Assembly (NCBI RefSeq): GCF_025263685.1
Contig: NZ_CP092109.1
Location: 3,287,001-3,351,000, forward strand
Direction of reading: 5' to 3'
DNA length: 64,000 bases
Source of the DNA: Geoalkalibacter halelectricus
Lineage (GTDB): Bacteria; Desulfobacterota; Desulfuromonadia; Desulfuromonadales; Geoalkalibacteraceae
The translations under genes and the position numbers were made by a program. Below, piece by piece: positions 30,625 through 38,988 of this stretch (positions within the stretch are counted from its first letter, which is position 1; the number at the start of each line of letters is the position of its first letter). The notes under the pieces were generated by a model, which saw only the letters and a list, made by a program, of their open reading frames with translations, was not told the origin of the DNA and ran no database searches.

Positions 30625-32168
30625 GAGTGCTTAGCGCCCAGCAAATGCGCGAGGTCGATCGGCGCACCATTGAGGATATCGGCATCCCCGGGGCGGTGCT
30701 GATGGAGAATGCGGGTCGCGGTGCCGCGGCGCGCATTGCCGCGCGCTATGCCGATGTGTTCCCGGGGCCGGTGCTGGTGCTGGCCGGCAAGGGCAATAAC
30801 GGCGGCGACGGTTTTGTCATCGCCCGCTGCCTGCTGGAGCAGGGCTGGCAGGTTTCCACCCTCGCCCTGGCTGAGCGCAGCGCTTACAGTGGTGATGCCG
30901 CTCTCAACCTCGAGGTATTGCTGCGCTTGAGCGACGCGGTCGGCTTCGCCTGCGACGAAACGCAGCTTGGCAGCGCTCTGGCGGCGGGGGGGAATCCGCG
31001 GCTGGTTGTGGACGCCCTGTTCGGAACCGGCCTGTCCAGTGCGGTGCGCGGACACTTCGCCGCCGCCATCGCTTGGCTCAACGCTCAAAGTGCCGCGGTT
31101 GTCGCCGTCGATATTCCCTCCGGGGTCCATGCCGATAATGGCTGTGTCCTTGGATGCGCGGTGCAAGCCTCCCTGACCCTGACCTTTGCGCGGCCCAAAA
31201 TCGGTCATCTGGTATATCCCGGTGCCGGGTTGGTGGGCGCCTTGGAGGTCGTGGAAATCGGCATTCCCGCCGCTCTGGTCGAGGCCTGTCGGCCGCACAA
31301 TCTGTGGGTCGATGACGAGGCGGCGCGCCGTCTGCTGCCGCCGCGTCCGGCCGGTGGACACAAAGGAACCTTCGGTCATTTGCTGGTCATGGGCGGATCG
31401 ACGGGCAAGTCGGGGGCCGCGGCCCTGGCTGCCGACGGCGCGGTGCGCGGCGGTGCCGGGCTGGTGACCCTGGGCTGTCCGGCCCAGCTTCACGACATTC
31501 TGGAAATCAAGCTCACCGAGCCGATGACGGTGCCCCTGCCCCAGGTCGACGGGGGGCTCAGCCTGCAGGCCCTGGAGAGTCTCCTGGCGCTCTCTCAGGA
31601 CAAGCAGGCCCTGGCCTTGGGGCCGGGACTGGGCCAGGGTGAGGAAACCGGGGCCCTGGTGCGGCGCCTGGTGCGTGACTGCCCCTTGCCGCAGGTCATC
31701 GATGCCGACGGACTCAATGCCCTGGCTGGCCATCTGGAAATTTTCTCCGCCCGTGAGCCGGGCACGACCGTCCTGACGCCTCATCCCGGGGAAATGGCCC
31801 GCCTGGCTGGAGTGGCGGTGGCCGATGTCCAGCAGGATCGGGTGGCCTTTGCCCGCGCCTTTGCCGAGGCGCACGGCGTGGTGCTGGTGCTCAAGGGTGC
31901 GCGCAGCCTGACCGCGACTCCTGACGGACGCCTCTATATCAACGCCAGCGGCAATCCCGGCATGGCATCCGGGGGGATGGGGGACGTGCTCACCGGGCTA
32001 ATCGGCGCTTTTCTGGCGCAGGGGGTCGAAGCCGGGGCTGCCGCCGCGCTGGCCGTCTATCTGCACGGGCGCGCCGCCGACCGATTGGCGCTGCGGCTGG
32101 GTAACGCCGGACTGGCCGCAACCGACCTGCTGCGGGAAATCCCCGCGGCGCGACACGAACTTAGCTGA
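30621..32168 (+). CDS. nnr: Bifunctional NAD(P)HX epimerase/dehydratase
   Basis: 515 residues. The N-terminal YjeF_N epimerase domain (about 1-215) has L-A-G-K-G-N-N-G-G-D-G; the C-terminal ribokinase-like dehydratase domain (about 230-510) has T-P-H-P-G-E-M-A-R-L and N-P-G-M-A-S-G-G-M-G-D-V-L. Together they repair hydrated NADH/NADPH. The pdxJ-acpS-nnr-tsaE neighbourhood is a frequent arrangement. Confidence 0.95.
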   Translation: MRVLSAQQMREVDRRTIEDIGIPGAVLMENAGRGAAARIAARYADVFPGPVLVLAGKGNNGGDGFVIARCLLEQGWQVSTLALAERSAYSGDAALNLEVLLRLSDAVGFACDETQLGSALAAGGNPRLVVDALFGTGLSSAVRGHFAAAIAWLNAQSAAVVAVDIPSGVHADNGCVLGCAVQASLTLTFARPKIGHLVYPGAGLVGALEVVEIGIPAALVEACRPHNLWVDDEAARRLLPPRPAGGHKGTFGHLLVMGGSTGKSGAAALAADGAVRGGAGLVTLGCPAQLHDILEIKLTEPMTVPLPQVDGGLSLQALESLLALSQDKQALALGPGLGQGEETGALVRRLVRDCPLPQVIDADGLNALAGHLEIFSAREPGTTVLTPHPGEMARLAGVAVADVQQDRVAFARAFAEAHGVVLVLKGARSLTATPDGRLYINASGNPGMASGGMGDVLTGLIGAFLAQGVEAGAAAALAVYLHGRAADRLALRLGNAGLAATDLLREIPAARHELS

Positions 32169-32180
32169 AGGAGCCGGTTT

Positions 32181-32630
32181 ATGCTCAAAGCCAAAGACAT
32201 TATGACGCGCGAGGTGATTTCCGTTACTCCCGATACCCGTATCGAAGAGCTGGCACGCCTGTTCATGGAAAAGGGCGTCAATGCCATGCCGGTGGTGACC
32301 GAGGGGGATAAACTGTTCGGGATCGTAACGGAAACGGACCTGGTCGCCCAGGACCGCCCCCTGCACATTCCCACCGTGATCAACATTTTCGACTGGGTGA
32401 TCTACCTGCAGAGCCAGAAGGATTTCGCCGAGGAGGTCGCCAAAATCACCGCCCAAACCGTCGAGCAGATTTGCGCTCAGGACGTGGTGAGCTGCGATCC
32501 TGAAACGCCGGTGCCGCAGATTGCCCAGCTTATGACCGAAAACCAGGCCCATCTGATTCCCGTCGTGGAGCAGGGCAGGGTTGTGGGGGTGGTGGCGCGC
32601 CTCGACATCATCCGCGCCATGGGCAAATGA
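32181..32630 (+). CDS. CBS-domain pair protein
   Basis: 149 residues. Two CBS motifs, M-T-R-E-V-I-S-V-T-P-D-T-R-I-E-E-L (residues about 8-60) and C-A-Q-D-V-V-S-C-D-P-E-T-P-V-P-Q-I (about 98-149), form one Bateman module that usually binds adenine nucleotides. No catalytic domain. RBS AAGGAG. Lies between nnr and tsaE with a 4-base overlap to tsaE; the regulated partner is unknown. Confidence 0.9.
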   Translation: MLKAKDIMTREVISVTPDTRIEELARLFMEKGVNAMPVVTEGDKLFGIVTETDLVAQDRPLHIPTVINIFDWVIYLQSQKDFAEEVAKITAQTVEQICAQDVVSCDPETPVPQIAQLMTENQAHLIPVVEQGRVVGVVARLDIIRAMGK

Positions 32631-33124
32631 GCACTTCAGGTCCCTATGCCGTGGAGACGGATTCTCCCGAGCAGACTCGTGCCTTCGGCCGGCTGCTGGG
32701 GGACTTGGTGCATGCACCCTTGCTGATCTGGCTTTCCGGGGAACTCGGTGCCGGAAAAACCTGCCTGACCCAGGGGTTGGCGCAGGGGCTCGACGTCCCG
32801 GCCGAGGAGGCGGTGACCAGCCCCAGCTACACCCTCATGAATCAGTACCAGGGGCGCTTGCCCCTCTATCATTTCGATCTTTATCGCCTGAGCAGCCCCG
32901 ATCAGCTCGAGGATCTCGACTTTTCCACCTACCTCGAAAGCGAAGGTGTGACCGTGGTCGAGTGGGCCGATCGATTCGCGGTCCAGATCGAGGGGGGGCT
33001 CGCCTTGCGCTTGCAGGTTCTGGACGACCAGCGCCGGCGCATCGAACTGCATCCCGCCGACCCGCACCAGACCTCTTTGGTGGAGCAACTGCTGGCCCGC
33101 TGGGCCGAGGAGGTGATCCCATGA
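32627..33124 (+). CDS. tsaE: tRNA threonylcarbamoyladenosine synthesis ATPase TsaE
   Basis: 165 residues. P-loop G-E-L-G-A-G-K-T; S-P-S-Y-T-L-M-N and H-F-D-L-Y-R-L are TsaE signatures. It energises the TsaB-TsaD complex that makes t6A37 in ANN-decoding tRNAs. tsaB/tsaD are not in the window. Overlaps the CBS gene and lpdA by four bases each. Confidence 0.95.
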   Translation: MSTSGPYAVETDSPEQTRAFGRLLGDLVHAPLLIWLSGELGAGKTCLTQGLAQGLDVPAEEAVTSPSYTLMNQYQGRLPLYHFDLYRLSSPDQLEDLDFSTYLESEGVTVVEWADRFAVQIEGGLALRLQVLDDQRRRIELHPADPHQTSLVEQLLARWAEEVIP

Positions 33125-34518
33125 CCGAATACGATATCGCCGTGATCGGCGGCGGTCCCGGCGGCTACGTCGCCGCTATCCGCGCCGCCCAGCAGGGCGC
33201 CTGCGTCTGCCTGATCGAGGCCGAGCGGGTCGGCGGCACCTGTCTCAACCATGGGTGCATTCCCACCAAGGCCCTCTACAGCACCGCCCAATTGCTGCAC
33301 CGCATGCGCCAGGCCGAGGAGCACGGTATCCTCGTCGATACGCCGCGTTTTGATTTTGCCAAAGCTGCCACGCGTAAGGATGAAGTGGTGAAGAAGCTGG
33401 TGGGCGGGGTCGAGCAACTGCTCAAGGCCAACAAGGTCGAACTCTATCGCGGCAAGGCGTCCCTGGAGGGTCCGGGACGCCTACGCATCCAGCGTCCCGA
33501 TGTCACCGCACGGCTGCGGGCGAAAAATATCATCATCGCCACCGGCAGCCGCGCGGTGCGTCCCGAGGCCTTCGCGGTGGACGGGAGAAATGTTTTGACC
33601 AGCCGTGAAATCCTTGCTATTAAAGAGCTTCCCGAGAGCCTGCTGGTGATTGGCGGTGGCTATATCGGCTGCGAATTTGCAAGTATTTTTGCCGCCTTCG
33701 GCACCCAGGTAACGGTGGTTGAGCAACTCCCCCGGCTGCTCGGCGGCAGCGACCCTCAGGTGGTCAAGGAAGTTGAAAAATCCTTCCAGCAGGCCGGCAT
33801 CGCGGTCCACACCGATACCACGGTCGAGGGCCTCGAGGTCGATAGCGGTCGGGTGCGGGTCAGGCTTTCGGGCCGCGACGAGGTCAGCGTCGAGAAGGTG
33901 CTGGTCGCCGTCGGCCGCACGCCCAATTCCGCCGATCTTGGGCTCGAGGAGGCCGGGGTCAAAACCGAGAAGGGCGCCATCCTCGTCGATGAGGGCATGC
34001 GCACCTCCCAGGCAGGTATATTCGCCATCGGCGATGTGACCAATATCATCCAACTCGCCCACGTCGCTTCCTATCAGGCGGGCATCGCCGTTGCCAACGC
34101 CCTGGGCGGCGATGAAAAAGCCGATTACCAGGTGGTTCCCAGCGCCATCTTCACGCTGCCCGAGATCGGTCAGGTCGGTCTCACCGAGGAGGCGGCGCGC
34201 GAGCGAGACCTTGATTTCGAGGTCGGGCGTTTTTCTTACCAGGCGTCGAGCAAGGCCCTGTGCGATGGGGAAGCCCGGGGGCTGGTGAAGCTTGTTGCGG
34301 CCGCCGATGACGGTCGCATCCTTGGCGCTTCCTTCGTCGGCGAGGAGGCTTCCTCCCTGGTCGCCGAAGCCGCCGTGGCCATGGCCGCGGGGCTCAGCGC
34401 CGAGGCGCTTGGGCGCGTCATCCATGCCCATCCCACTCTGCCGGAAATGGTCATGGAGGCCGCCGAGGACGTTCACGGGCTTGCCGTGCACAAGACCGGT
34501 CGCAAGCGCAATCGTTAA
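33121..34518 (+). CDS. lpdA: Dihydrolipoamide dehydrogenase (E3)
   Basis: 465 residues, FAD flavoprotein. FAD loop G-G-G-P-G-G-Y; redox disulfide in G-T-C-L-N-H-G-C-I-P-T-K; NAD loop G-G-G-Y-I-G-C-E-F-A; active-site base in H-A-H-P-T-L-P-E. It reoxidises lipoamide of 2-oxoacid dehydrogenases or the glycine cleavage H protein. No E1, E2 or gcv genes are adjacent, so the complex served cannot be told. Start at ATG 33121, overlapping the tsaE stop. Confidence 0.94.
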   Translation: MTEYDIAVIGGGPGGYVAAIRAAQQGACVCLIEAERVGGTCLNHGCIPTKALYSTAQLLHRMRQAEEHGILVDTPRFDFAKAATRKDEVVKKLVGGVEQLLKANKVELYRGKASLEGPGRLRIQRPDVTARLRAKNIIIATGSRAVRPEAFAVDGRNVLTSREILAIKELPESLLVIGGGYIGCEFASIFAAFGTQVTVVEQLPRLLGGSDPQVVKEVEKSFQQAGIAVHTDTTVEGLEVDSGRVRVRLSGRDEVSVEKVLVAVGRTPNSADLGLEEAGVKTEKGAILVDEGMRTSQAGIFAIGDVTNIIQLAHVASYQAGIAVANALGGDEKADYQVVPSAIFTLPEIGQVGLTEEAARERDLDFEVGRFSYQASSKALCDGEARGLVKLVAAADDGRILGASFVGEEASSLVAEAAVAMAAGLSAEALGRVIHAHPTLPEMVMEAAEDVHGLAVHKTGRKRNR

Positions 34519-34578
34519 TCCGAAGATAGGCATCTCGGGGCATCCGCCCCGTTTTCTACAACGGAGGAGAAGACAGCT

Positions 34579-35811
34579 ATGGCCTTGGTGGTACAGAAGT
34601 ACGGAGGGACTTCGGTCGGCACCATCGAACGCATCCGCAACGTGGCACGGCGGGTGGCCCGTACCTACGATGAAGGCAACGACGTCATCGTGGTGGTTTC
34701 GGCCATGGCCGGCGAAACCAATAAACTGGTGGCGCTGGCCAACGAAATGTGCGAGTTCCCCAGCGAGCGCGAGTATGATGTGCTGGTGTCGACGGGCGAG
34801 CAGGTGACGATCTCATTGTTGGCCATGTGCCTGCAGTCCATGGGCTACAAGGCCAAGAGCTACTGCGGGTTTCAGATCCCCATCATCTCCGACAGCGCTT
34901 TTTCCAAGGCGCGCATCGAGAAGATCGAGGACAAGAAGATCCGCGAGGATCTCAAAAACGGCACGATCATCGTCGTGGCCGGCTTCCAGGGAATCGACCG
35001 CGAAGGCAACATCACCACCTTCGGGCGCGGCGGCTCGGATACCTCCGCCGTTGCCGTGGCCGCCGGGCTCAAGGCTGATGTCTGCGAAATCTTTACCGAT
35101 GTCGACGGCATCTATACCACTGACCCGCGCATCGTGCCCGAAGCCTCCAAGATGGACAAAGTCTCCTATGATGAAATGCTGGAGATGGCTTCCCTGGGCT
35201 CCAAGGTGTTGCAGATTCGCTCGGTGGAGTTTGCCAAGAAGTATGGTGTGGTGGTTCATGTGCGGTCGAGTTTCAACGATAATCCAGGAACCCTGGTCAT
35301 GAAGGAGGATGCCGATATGGAAGCCGTTCTCGTTTCGGGAATTACCTACAATAAGGATGAAGCCAAGATCTCGGTGCTGCGGGTTCCCGATAAGCCCGGC
35401 ATTGCCTCGCAGATCTTCTCGCCCCTGTCCCACGCCAACATCGCGGTGGACATGATCATTCAGAACGTCTCCCACGAAGGTTTCACCGATTTGACCTTCA
35501 CCGTGCCCAAGACCGATTTCAAAAAGGCCGTCAAGATTGTCGAGGAGACATCCAAGGATGTGGGCGCCGGCGGCGTGCAGAGCGACGAGAACATCGCCAA
35601 GGTGTCCATTGTCGGTGTCGGCATGCGCTCCCACTCCGGCGTGGCGAGCAAAATGTTCCAGACCCTGGCCCAGGAAGGAATCAACATCCATATGATCTCC
35701 ACCAGTGAGATCAAGATTTCCTGCGTCATTGACCTTAAGTACAGCGAACTTGCCGTGCGCGTTCTGCATGAAGCCTTCGGGCTGGCCAAAAAAGACGTTA
35801 AAGCCGAATAA
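34579..35811 (+). CDS. lysC: Aspartate kinase (monofunctional, two ACT domains)
   Basis: 410 residues. Phosphorylates Asp, first step to Lys, Thr, Met and diaminopimelate. Kinase domain (about 1-245) begins [10 protein letters not shown] and has [13 protein letters not shown]; two ACT domains (about 265-335 and 345-405) provide feedback control. Preceded by GGAGGAGAA. Class like B. subtilis LysC and Geobacter-type aspartokinase; the next enzyme, asd, is 23 kb away. Confidence 0.96.
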   Translation: MALVVQKYGGTSVGTIERIRNVARRVARTYDEGNDVIVVVSAMAGETNKLVALANEMCEFPSEREYDVLVSTGEQVTISLLAMCLQSMGYKAKSYCGFQIPIISDSAFSKARIEKIEDKKIREDLKNGTIIVVAGFQGIDREGNITTFGRGGSDTSAVAVAAGLKADVCEIFTDVDGIYTTDPRIVPEASKMDKVSYDEMLEMASLGSKVLQIRSVEFAKKYGVVVHVRSSFNDNPGTLVMKEDADMEAVLVSGITYNKDEAKISVLRVPDKPGIASQIFSPLSHANIAVDMIIQNVSHEGFTDLTFTVPKTDFKKAVKIVEETSKDVGAGGVQSDENIAKVSIVGVGMRSHSGVASKMFQTLAQEGINIHMISTSEIKISCVIDLKYSELAVRVLHEAFGLAKKDVKAE

Positions 35812-36461
35812 GCGCGGTTCGCGGCGGCCGCTCTTGTCATCAACGGAAACAGCGAGGGCGCGGCCAGGCCCGCCCCCGCCCGGGGAGGGGGTGGAGGGGA
35901 TTGGTTGGTTAATCTATATGTTAACCACCCGCGCGGCGGGACCCCCGGCGGGGCCATTTGGCCCCGGGCGCCCCCCCCCAACCGCCCGGCCCCCCCCCCC
36001 CCCCCAACCCCCCGCCCCCCCCCGTATTTTTTTCCCTCCCCGGCGCGCCCCCCTCACCCCCCCCCCCCCCCCCCCCCCCCCCGGTTGCCGCGGCTGCTGG
36101 CGGCTACAGCGCCCAGGTTCAGGCCCCGGCAGGCAGACCAAACGATTCAGCCGCGGGGCGGTCGACATGGGCAAAAGATGCGACCAACATGAAACAATTC
36201 CGGCTGCGGGGGCTCCGCGACCGGGGGTGACACCGGGAGAACCGCGGCGGCACGGGTTGTTTTCCGTACCTGCCGAAAGAATCTCTCTCTGGGATGAAGT
36301 GCAACCCCTAACCGCCGCCGCCCTTAATTTTCCAGGTCGGCCAACACGCAAAACCACGAACAAGGGAGGTGATGCATAGCGCAGGGCTAGGATCGGTTGA
36401 TCGATGCTCAACCTGAAGTCGAAATCAGCGTTCACGAAATGACCAACCAAAGGGGGAAATT
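35812..36461 (+). other. Gene-free interval with C homopolymers (possible assembly defect) and a structured leader
   Basis: 650 bases without a supportable gene. 35860-36082 is extremely GC-rich with C runs, the longest about 24 bases ending at 36082, and a lone T7; this is unlike any neighbour and looks like low-quality sequence. From 36083 on, composition is normal. One frame there reads P-P-P-V-A-A-A-A-G-G-Y-S-A-Q-V and stops at 36230, which could be the broken tail of a Pro-rich gene, but no start or family can be seen. An inverted repeat at 36395-36413 lies before the next gene. Confidence 0.6.
36395..36413 (+). promoter_or_regulatory. Inverted repeat in the leader of the repeat-protein gene
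   Basis: GGTTGA and TCAACC flank a 7-base spacer, 48 bases before the start codon at 36462. It could be an operator or a leader hairpin. No good sigma-70 or sigma-54 promoter was found in the interval. Confidence 0.35.
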
Positions 36462-38162
36462 ATGTTCAAAAGCAAACTGCTCGCACTGACCACTATCTTT
36501 GCTTTCATCTTTGCCTTCAGTTGCCCGGTTTTGGCCGAGAATACCGCCACGGACAATAGCGACTCTCAAGTAGCCCAAGAGTCATCCTTTGCCATCAGCG
36601 TCAGCGATTCCCTCAACGACAACGATCTGAGCAATAATTCGGACAACAGCAACAATAGCGTCAATACAGCTGACTCTAACAACGACAACAGCGACAACAG
36701 CGTCAACACCGCAGACTCTAACAACGATGCAAGCAATAATGACAGCTTTAACACTTCCGACTCGAACAACGACAACAGCGCAAACACAGCTGATTCAAAC
36801 AACGACAACAGCAACAACAGTGTAAACACAGCTGACTCAAACAACGACCTTAGCAATAACAGCGTCAACACCGCAGACTCCAACAATGATGCGAGCACAA
36901 ATGACAGCTTAAACACCGCTGATTCAAACAACGATAACAGCGTCAACACGGCTGACTCGAACAATGACGCTAGCACAAACGACAGCTTCAACACCTCTGA
37001 TTCAAACAACGACAATAGCGTCAACACCGCTGATTCCAACAATGACGCGAGCACAAATGACAGCTTCAACACCGCTGATTCAAACAACGACAACAGTATC
37101 AACACGGCCGACTCCAACAACGACAATAGCGACAACAGCGTCAACACCGCAGACTCGAACAATGACGCGAGTACAAACGACAGTTTTAACACCGCGGACT
37201 CAAACAACGACAACAGCGTCAATACTGCTGATTCAAACAACGACAACAGCAACAACAGCGTTAACACTGCCGACTCCAACAACGACAACAGCGACAACAG
37301 CGTTAACACCGCAGACTCGAACAATGACGCGAGCACAAACGACAGCTTTAACACCGCGGACTCCAACAACGACAACAGTGTCAACACTGCCGACTCCAAC
37401 AACGACAACAGCGACAACAGCGACAATAGCGTCAACACCGCCGACTCCAACAACGACAACAGCGTCAATACTGCTGACTCCAACAATGACGCGAGCACAA
37501 ATGACAGCTTCAACACCGCGGACTCCAACAATGACAACAGTGTCAACACCGCCGACTCCAACAACGACAATAGTGTCAACACTTCCGATTCCAATAACGA
37601 CAACAGCGTCAACACGGCTGACTCCAACAATGACAACAGCAACAACAGCACAAACGATTCTTTGAACACTGCCGATTCCAACAACGACAACAGCGTCAAC
37701 ACGGCTGACTCCAACAACGACAACAGCGACAACAGCGACAATAGCGTCAACACCGCCGACTCCAACAACGACAACAGCGTCAACACAGCTGACTCCAACA
37801 ACGACAACAGCGACAACAGCGACAATAGCGTCAACACCGCCGACTCCAACAACGACAACAGCGTCAACACCGCAGATTCCAACAATGACAACAGCAACAA
37901 CAGCGTCAATGATTCCAACAACAACAACTCAGTCGTCGAAGCGGCCCTGAGCCAAGTTGCGGCCATGACTGACTCCGCCATGAATTTCACGGGTGCCGAG
38001 GGCGACCAATCCCTCAGCATCGTCAACAGCATCAATGTCAGCGACACCGCAAACGGCTTCGCCGGCATCAACAGCATGAACATGAGCAGCGGCTACTTCA
38101 ACAACGCCGCCAGCCAGACGGTCTTCGGCTTCACTCTCAGCGGAACCGGCAGCATTGAATAA
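36462..38162 (+). CDS. Secreted Asn/Asp/Ser repeat protein, candidate functional-amyloid subunit (FapC/FapB-like)
   Basis: 566 residues. Signal peptide 1-25 (ends P-V-L-A). Residues about 60-489 contain 31 copies of N-T-[AS]-D-S-N-N-D spaced by units of 11, 14, 15, 17 or 18 residues; spacers are made of N-S-V, N-S-D-N-S or A-S-T-N-D-S-F. No Cys or Trp in the mature protein and almost no basic residues. The last 77 residues are different and include G-I-x3-N-M-x-S-G-x2-N-x-A-A at 535-550, resembling the Gly/Asn/Gln repeat motif of Fap amyloid proteins as I remember them. AGGGGGAAATT precedes the ATG. Function as an extracellular fibre subunit is inferred from this motif and the C39 protease and barrel genes downstream; calcium-binding or ice-binding-like repeats are alternatives. 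Confidence 0.6.
   Translation: MFKSKLLALTTIFAFIFAFSCPVLAENTATDNSDSQVAQESSFAISVSDSLNDNDLSNNSDNSNNSVNTADSNNDNSDNSVNTADSNNDASNNDSFNTSDSNNDNSANTADSNNDNSNNSVNTADSNNDLSNNSVNTADSNNDASTNDSLNTADSNNDNSVNTADSNNDASTNDSFNTSDSNNDNSVNTADSNNDASTNDSFNTADSNNDNSINTADSNNDNSDNSVNTADSNNDASTNDSFNTADSNNDNSVNTADSNNDNSNNSVNTADSNNDNSDNSVNTADSNNDASTNDSFNTADSNNDNSVNTADSNNDNSDNSDNSVNTADSNNDNSVNTADSNNDASTNDSFNTADSNNDNSVNTADSNNDNSVNTSDSNNDNSVNTADSNNDNSNNSTNDSLNTADSNNDNSVNTADSNNDNSDNSDNSVNTADSNNDNSVNTADSNNDNSDNSDNSVNTADSNNDNSVNTADSNNDNSNNSVNDSNNNNSVVEAALSQVAAMTDSAMNFTGAEGDQSLSIVNSINVSDTANGFAGINSMNMSSGYFNNAASQTVFGFTLSGTGSIE
36600..37920 (+). repeat. In-frame tandem repeat array (31 units, 33 to 54 bp)
   Basis: Degenerate tandem repeats coding the N-T-[AS]-D-S-N-N-D units. 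Unit lengths are always multiples of three and differ mostly by insertion of one or two 9-base blocks like GACAACAGC. Silent third-position variation between copies (AAC/AAT, GAC/GAT, AGC/AGT) argues for an old array under protein-level selection rather than a recent expansion. Confidence 0.9.
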
Positions 38163-38187
38163 CACGCCAACAGCCCTATTTTTTAAT

Positions 38188-38216
38188 GCGCGAGGGGGAA
38201 TATTTCCCCCTCGCGC
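38188..38216 (+). terminator. 13-bp hairpin between repeat-protein gene and protease gene
   Basis: Perfect stem 38188-38200 with 38204-38216 and loop TAT, preceded by T6 at about 38179-38184 and not followed by a T run on the plus strand. It may act as a partial terminator or a 3'-end stabiliser that keeps the repeat protein above its export genes. Confidence 0.55.
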
Positions 38217-38250
38217 CTGACTTTACCAAAATTCATCAGGAACAAGCGGG

Positions 38251-38958
38251 ATGGGGCGAAAGACAGAAACAATCCTGGCTTTATTCATCGTTTTCATTTT
38301 GCTGGGTGGATGCGCCCCCCAGCCCGACGCTTGGAATGCGCCGGTTGAAATTCGCCTCGGCAACGCCACCGTCACGCGCCACGTTACGCCGCTGCGCGAC
38401 ATGAAATTCAAAAACATCGTGCGCCAGACCAAGGACTACAGCTGTGGCGCGGCCTCCCTGGCCACCATCATGACCTACTATTTCGACCTGCCGAGGAGCG
38501 AGATAGAAATCCTGGAAAGCCTGTTCCTCAACGCCGATCGGGCCACCATCAAGCGGATCAGGGAACGCGGCATTTCCCTGCTTGATTTGAAAAACTACGG
38601 GGAAGCGCAGGGCCTGGTCGGCCAAGGCTACCGCATGGAGCCCCACCAGCTCAAAACCTTGGATCGCCCGGCCATCGTCCTTGTGGATCTCAAGGGCTAC
38701 AGTCATTTCGTGGTGGTGCGCGGCGTGCAGGAGGGACGCATACATTTGGCCGACCCGGCGCGCGGACATTGGCACCGCAGCCTCGAGGAATTCGGCACCA
38801 TGTGGAACGGCATTCTGCTTGCCTTTAAGCGCGCCGATGGGCCCCGCATCACCGAGCACGAATTGGAAATTCGGCCCTTTTGGGCCCATGGCCCCATGGA
38901 TTTGCTGCCGCGCCTTATGCTCGATACGCAATTTGCCTACTCAGCTCAGGAATTTTGA
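38251..38958 (+). CDS. C39-type cysteine protease, lipoprotein (FapD-like)
   Basis: 235 residues. N-terminal lipobox L-G-G-C with Cys21. The papain-like C39 core shows the oxyanion Gln59, nucleophile Cys65 in D-Y-S-C-G-A-A-S, His152 in G-Y-S-H-F-V-V-V and Asp168 in A-D-P-A, so all catalytic residues are present. Unlike bacteriocin exporters there is no ABC transporter part; the lipoprotein form should act in the periplasm. FapD of the Pseudomonas Fap operon is likewise a lone C39 peptidase. Likely substrate is the next gene product, which has a Gly-Gly motif. Cotranscription with 38989-39531 is likely (30-base gap). Confidence 0.82.
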   Translation: MGRKTETILALFIVFILLGGCAPQPDAWNAPVEIRLGNATVTRHVTPLRDMKFKNIVRQTKDYSCGAASLATIMTYYFDLPRSEIEILESLFLNADRATIKRIRERGISLLDLKNYGEAQGLVGQGYRMEPHQLKTLDRPAIVLVDLKGYSHFVVVRGVQEGRIHLADPARGHWHRSLEEFGTMWNGILLAFKRADGPRITEHELEIRPFWAHGPMDLLPRLMLDTQFAYSAQEF

Positions 38959-38988
38959 TTGCCTGTTCGCGAAAGGGGTGAAACAAGT

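Noticed and set aside
32581-33120. N-terminal extension of lpdA by 180 residues
   Set aside because: The extra part runs through tsaE in another frame and has no similarity to E3 proteins; ATG 33121 gives the normal flavoprotein start.
34519-34578. Lysine riboswitch before lysC
   Set aside because: The gap is only 60 bases, far too short for the L-box.
35705-36379. Pro-rich plus-strand frames through the C-homopolymer block
   Set aside because: They depend on runs of C that are probably sequencing errors; no start signal and no recognisable domain.
36600-37920. CRISPR array
   Set aside because: Repeats are in frame, lack constant direct repeats with unique spacers, and code a secreted protein.
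36566-38083. 505-residue minus-strand open frame of Leu/Ser/Glu repeats opposite the repeat-protein gene
   Set aside because: It is the mirror of the codon-biased repeat (AAC/GAC/AGC) and has no RBS or promoter; the plus-strand reading has a signal peptide, RBS and operon context.
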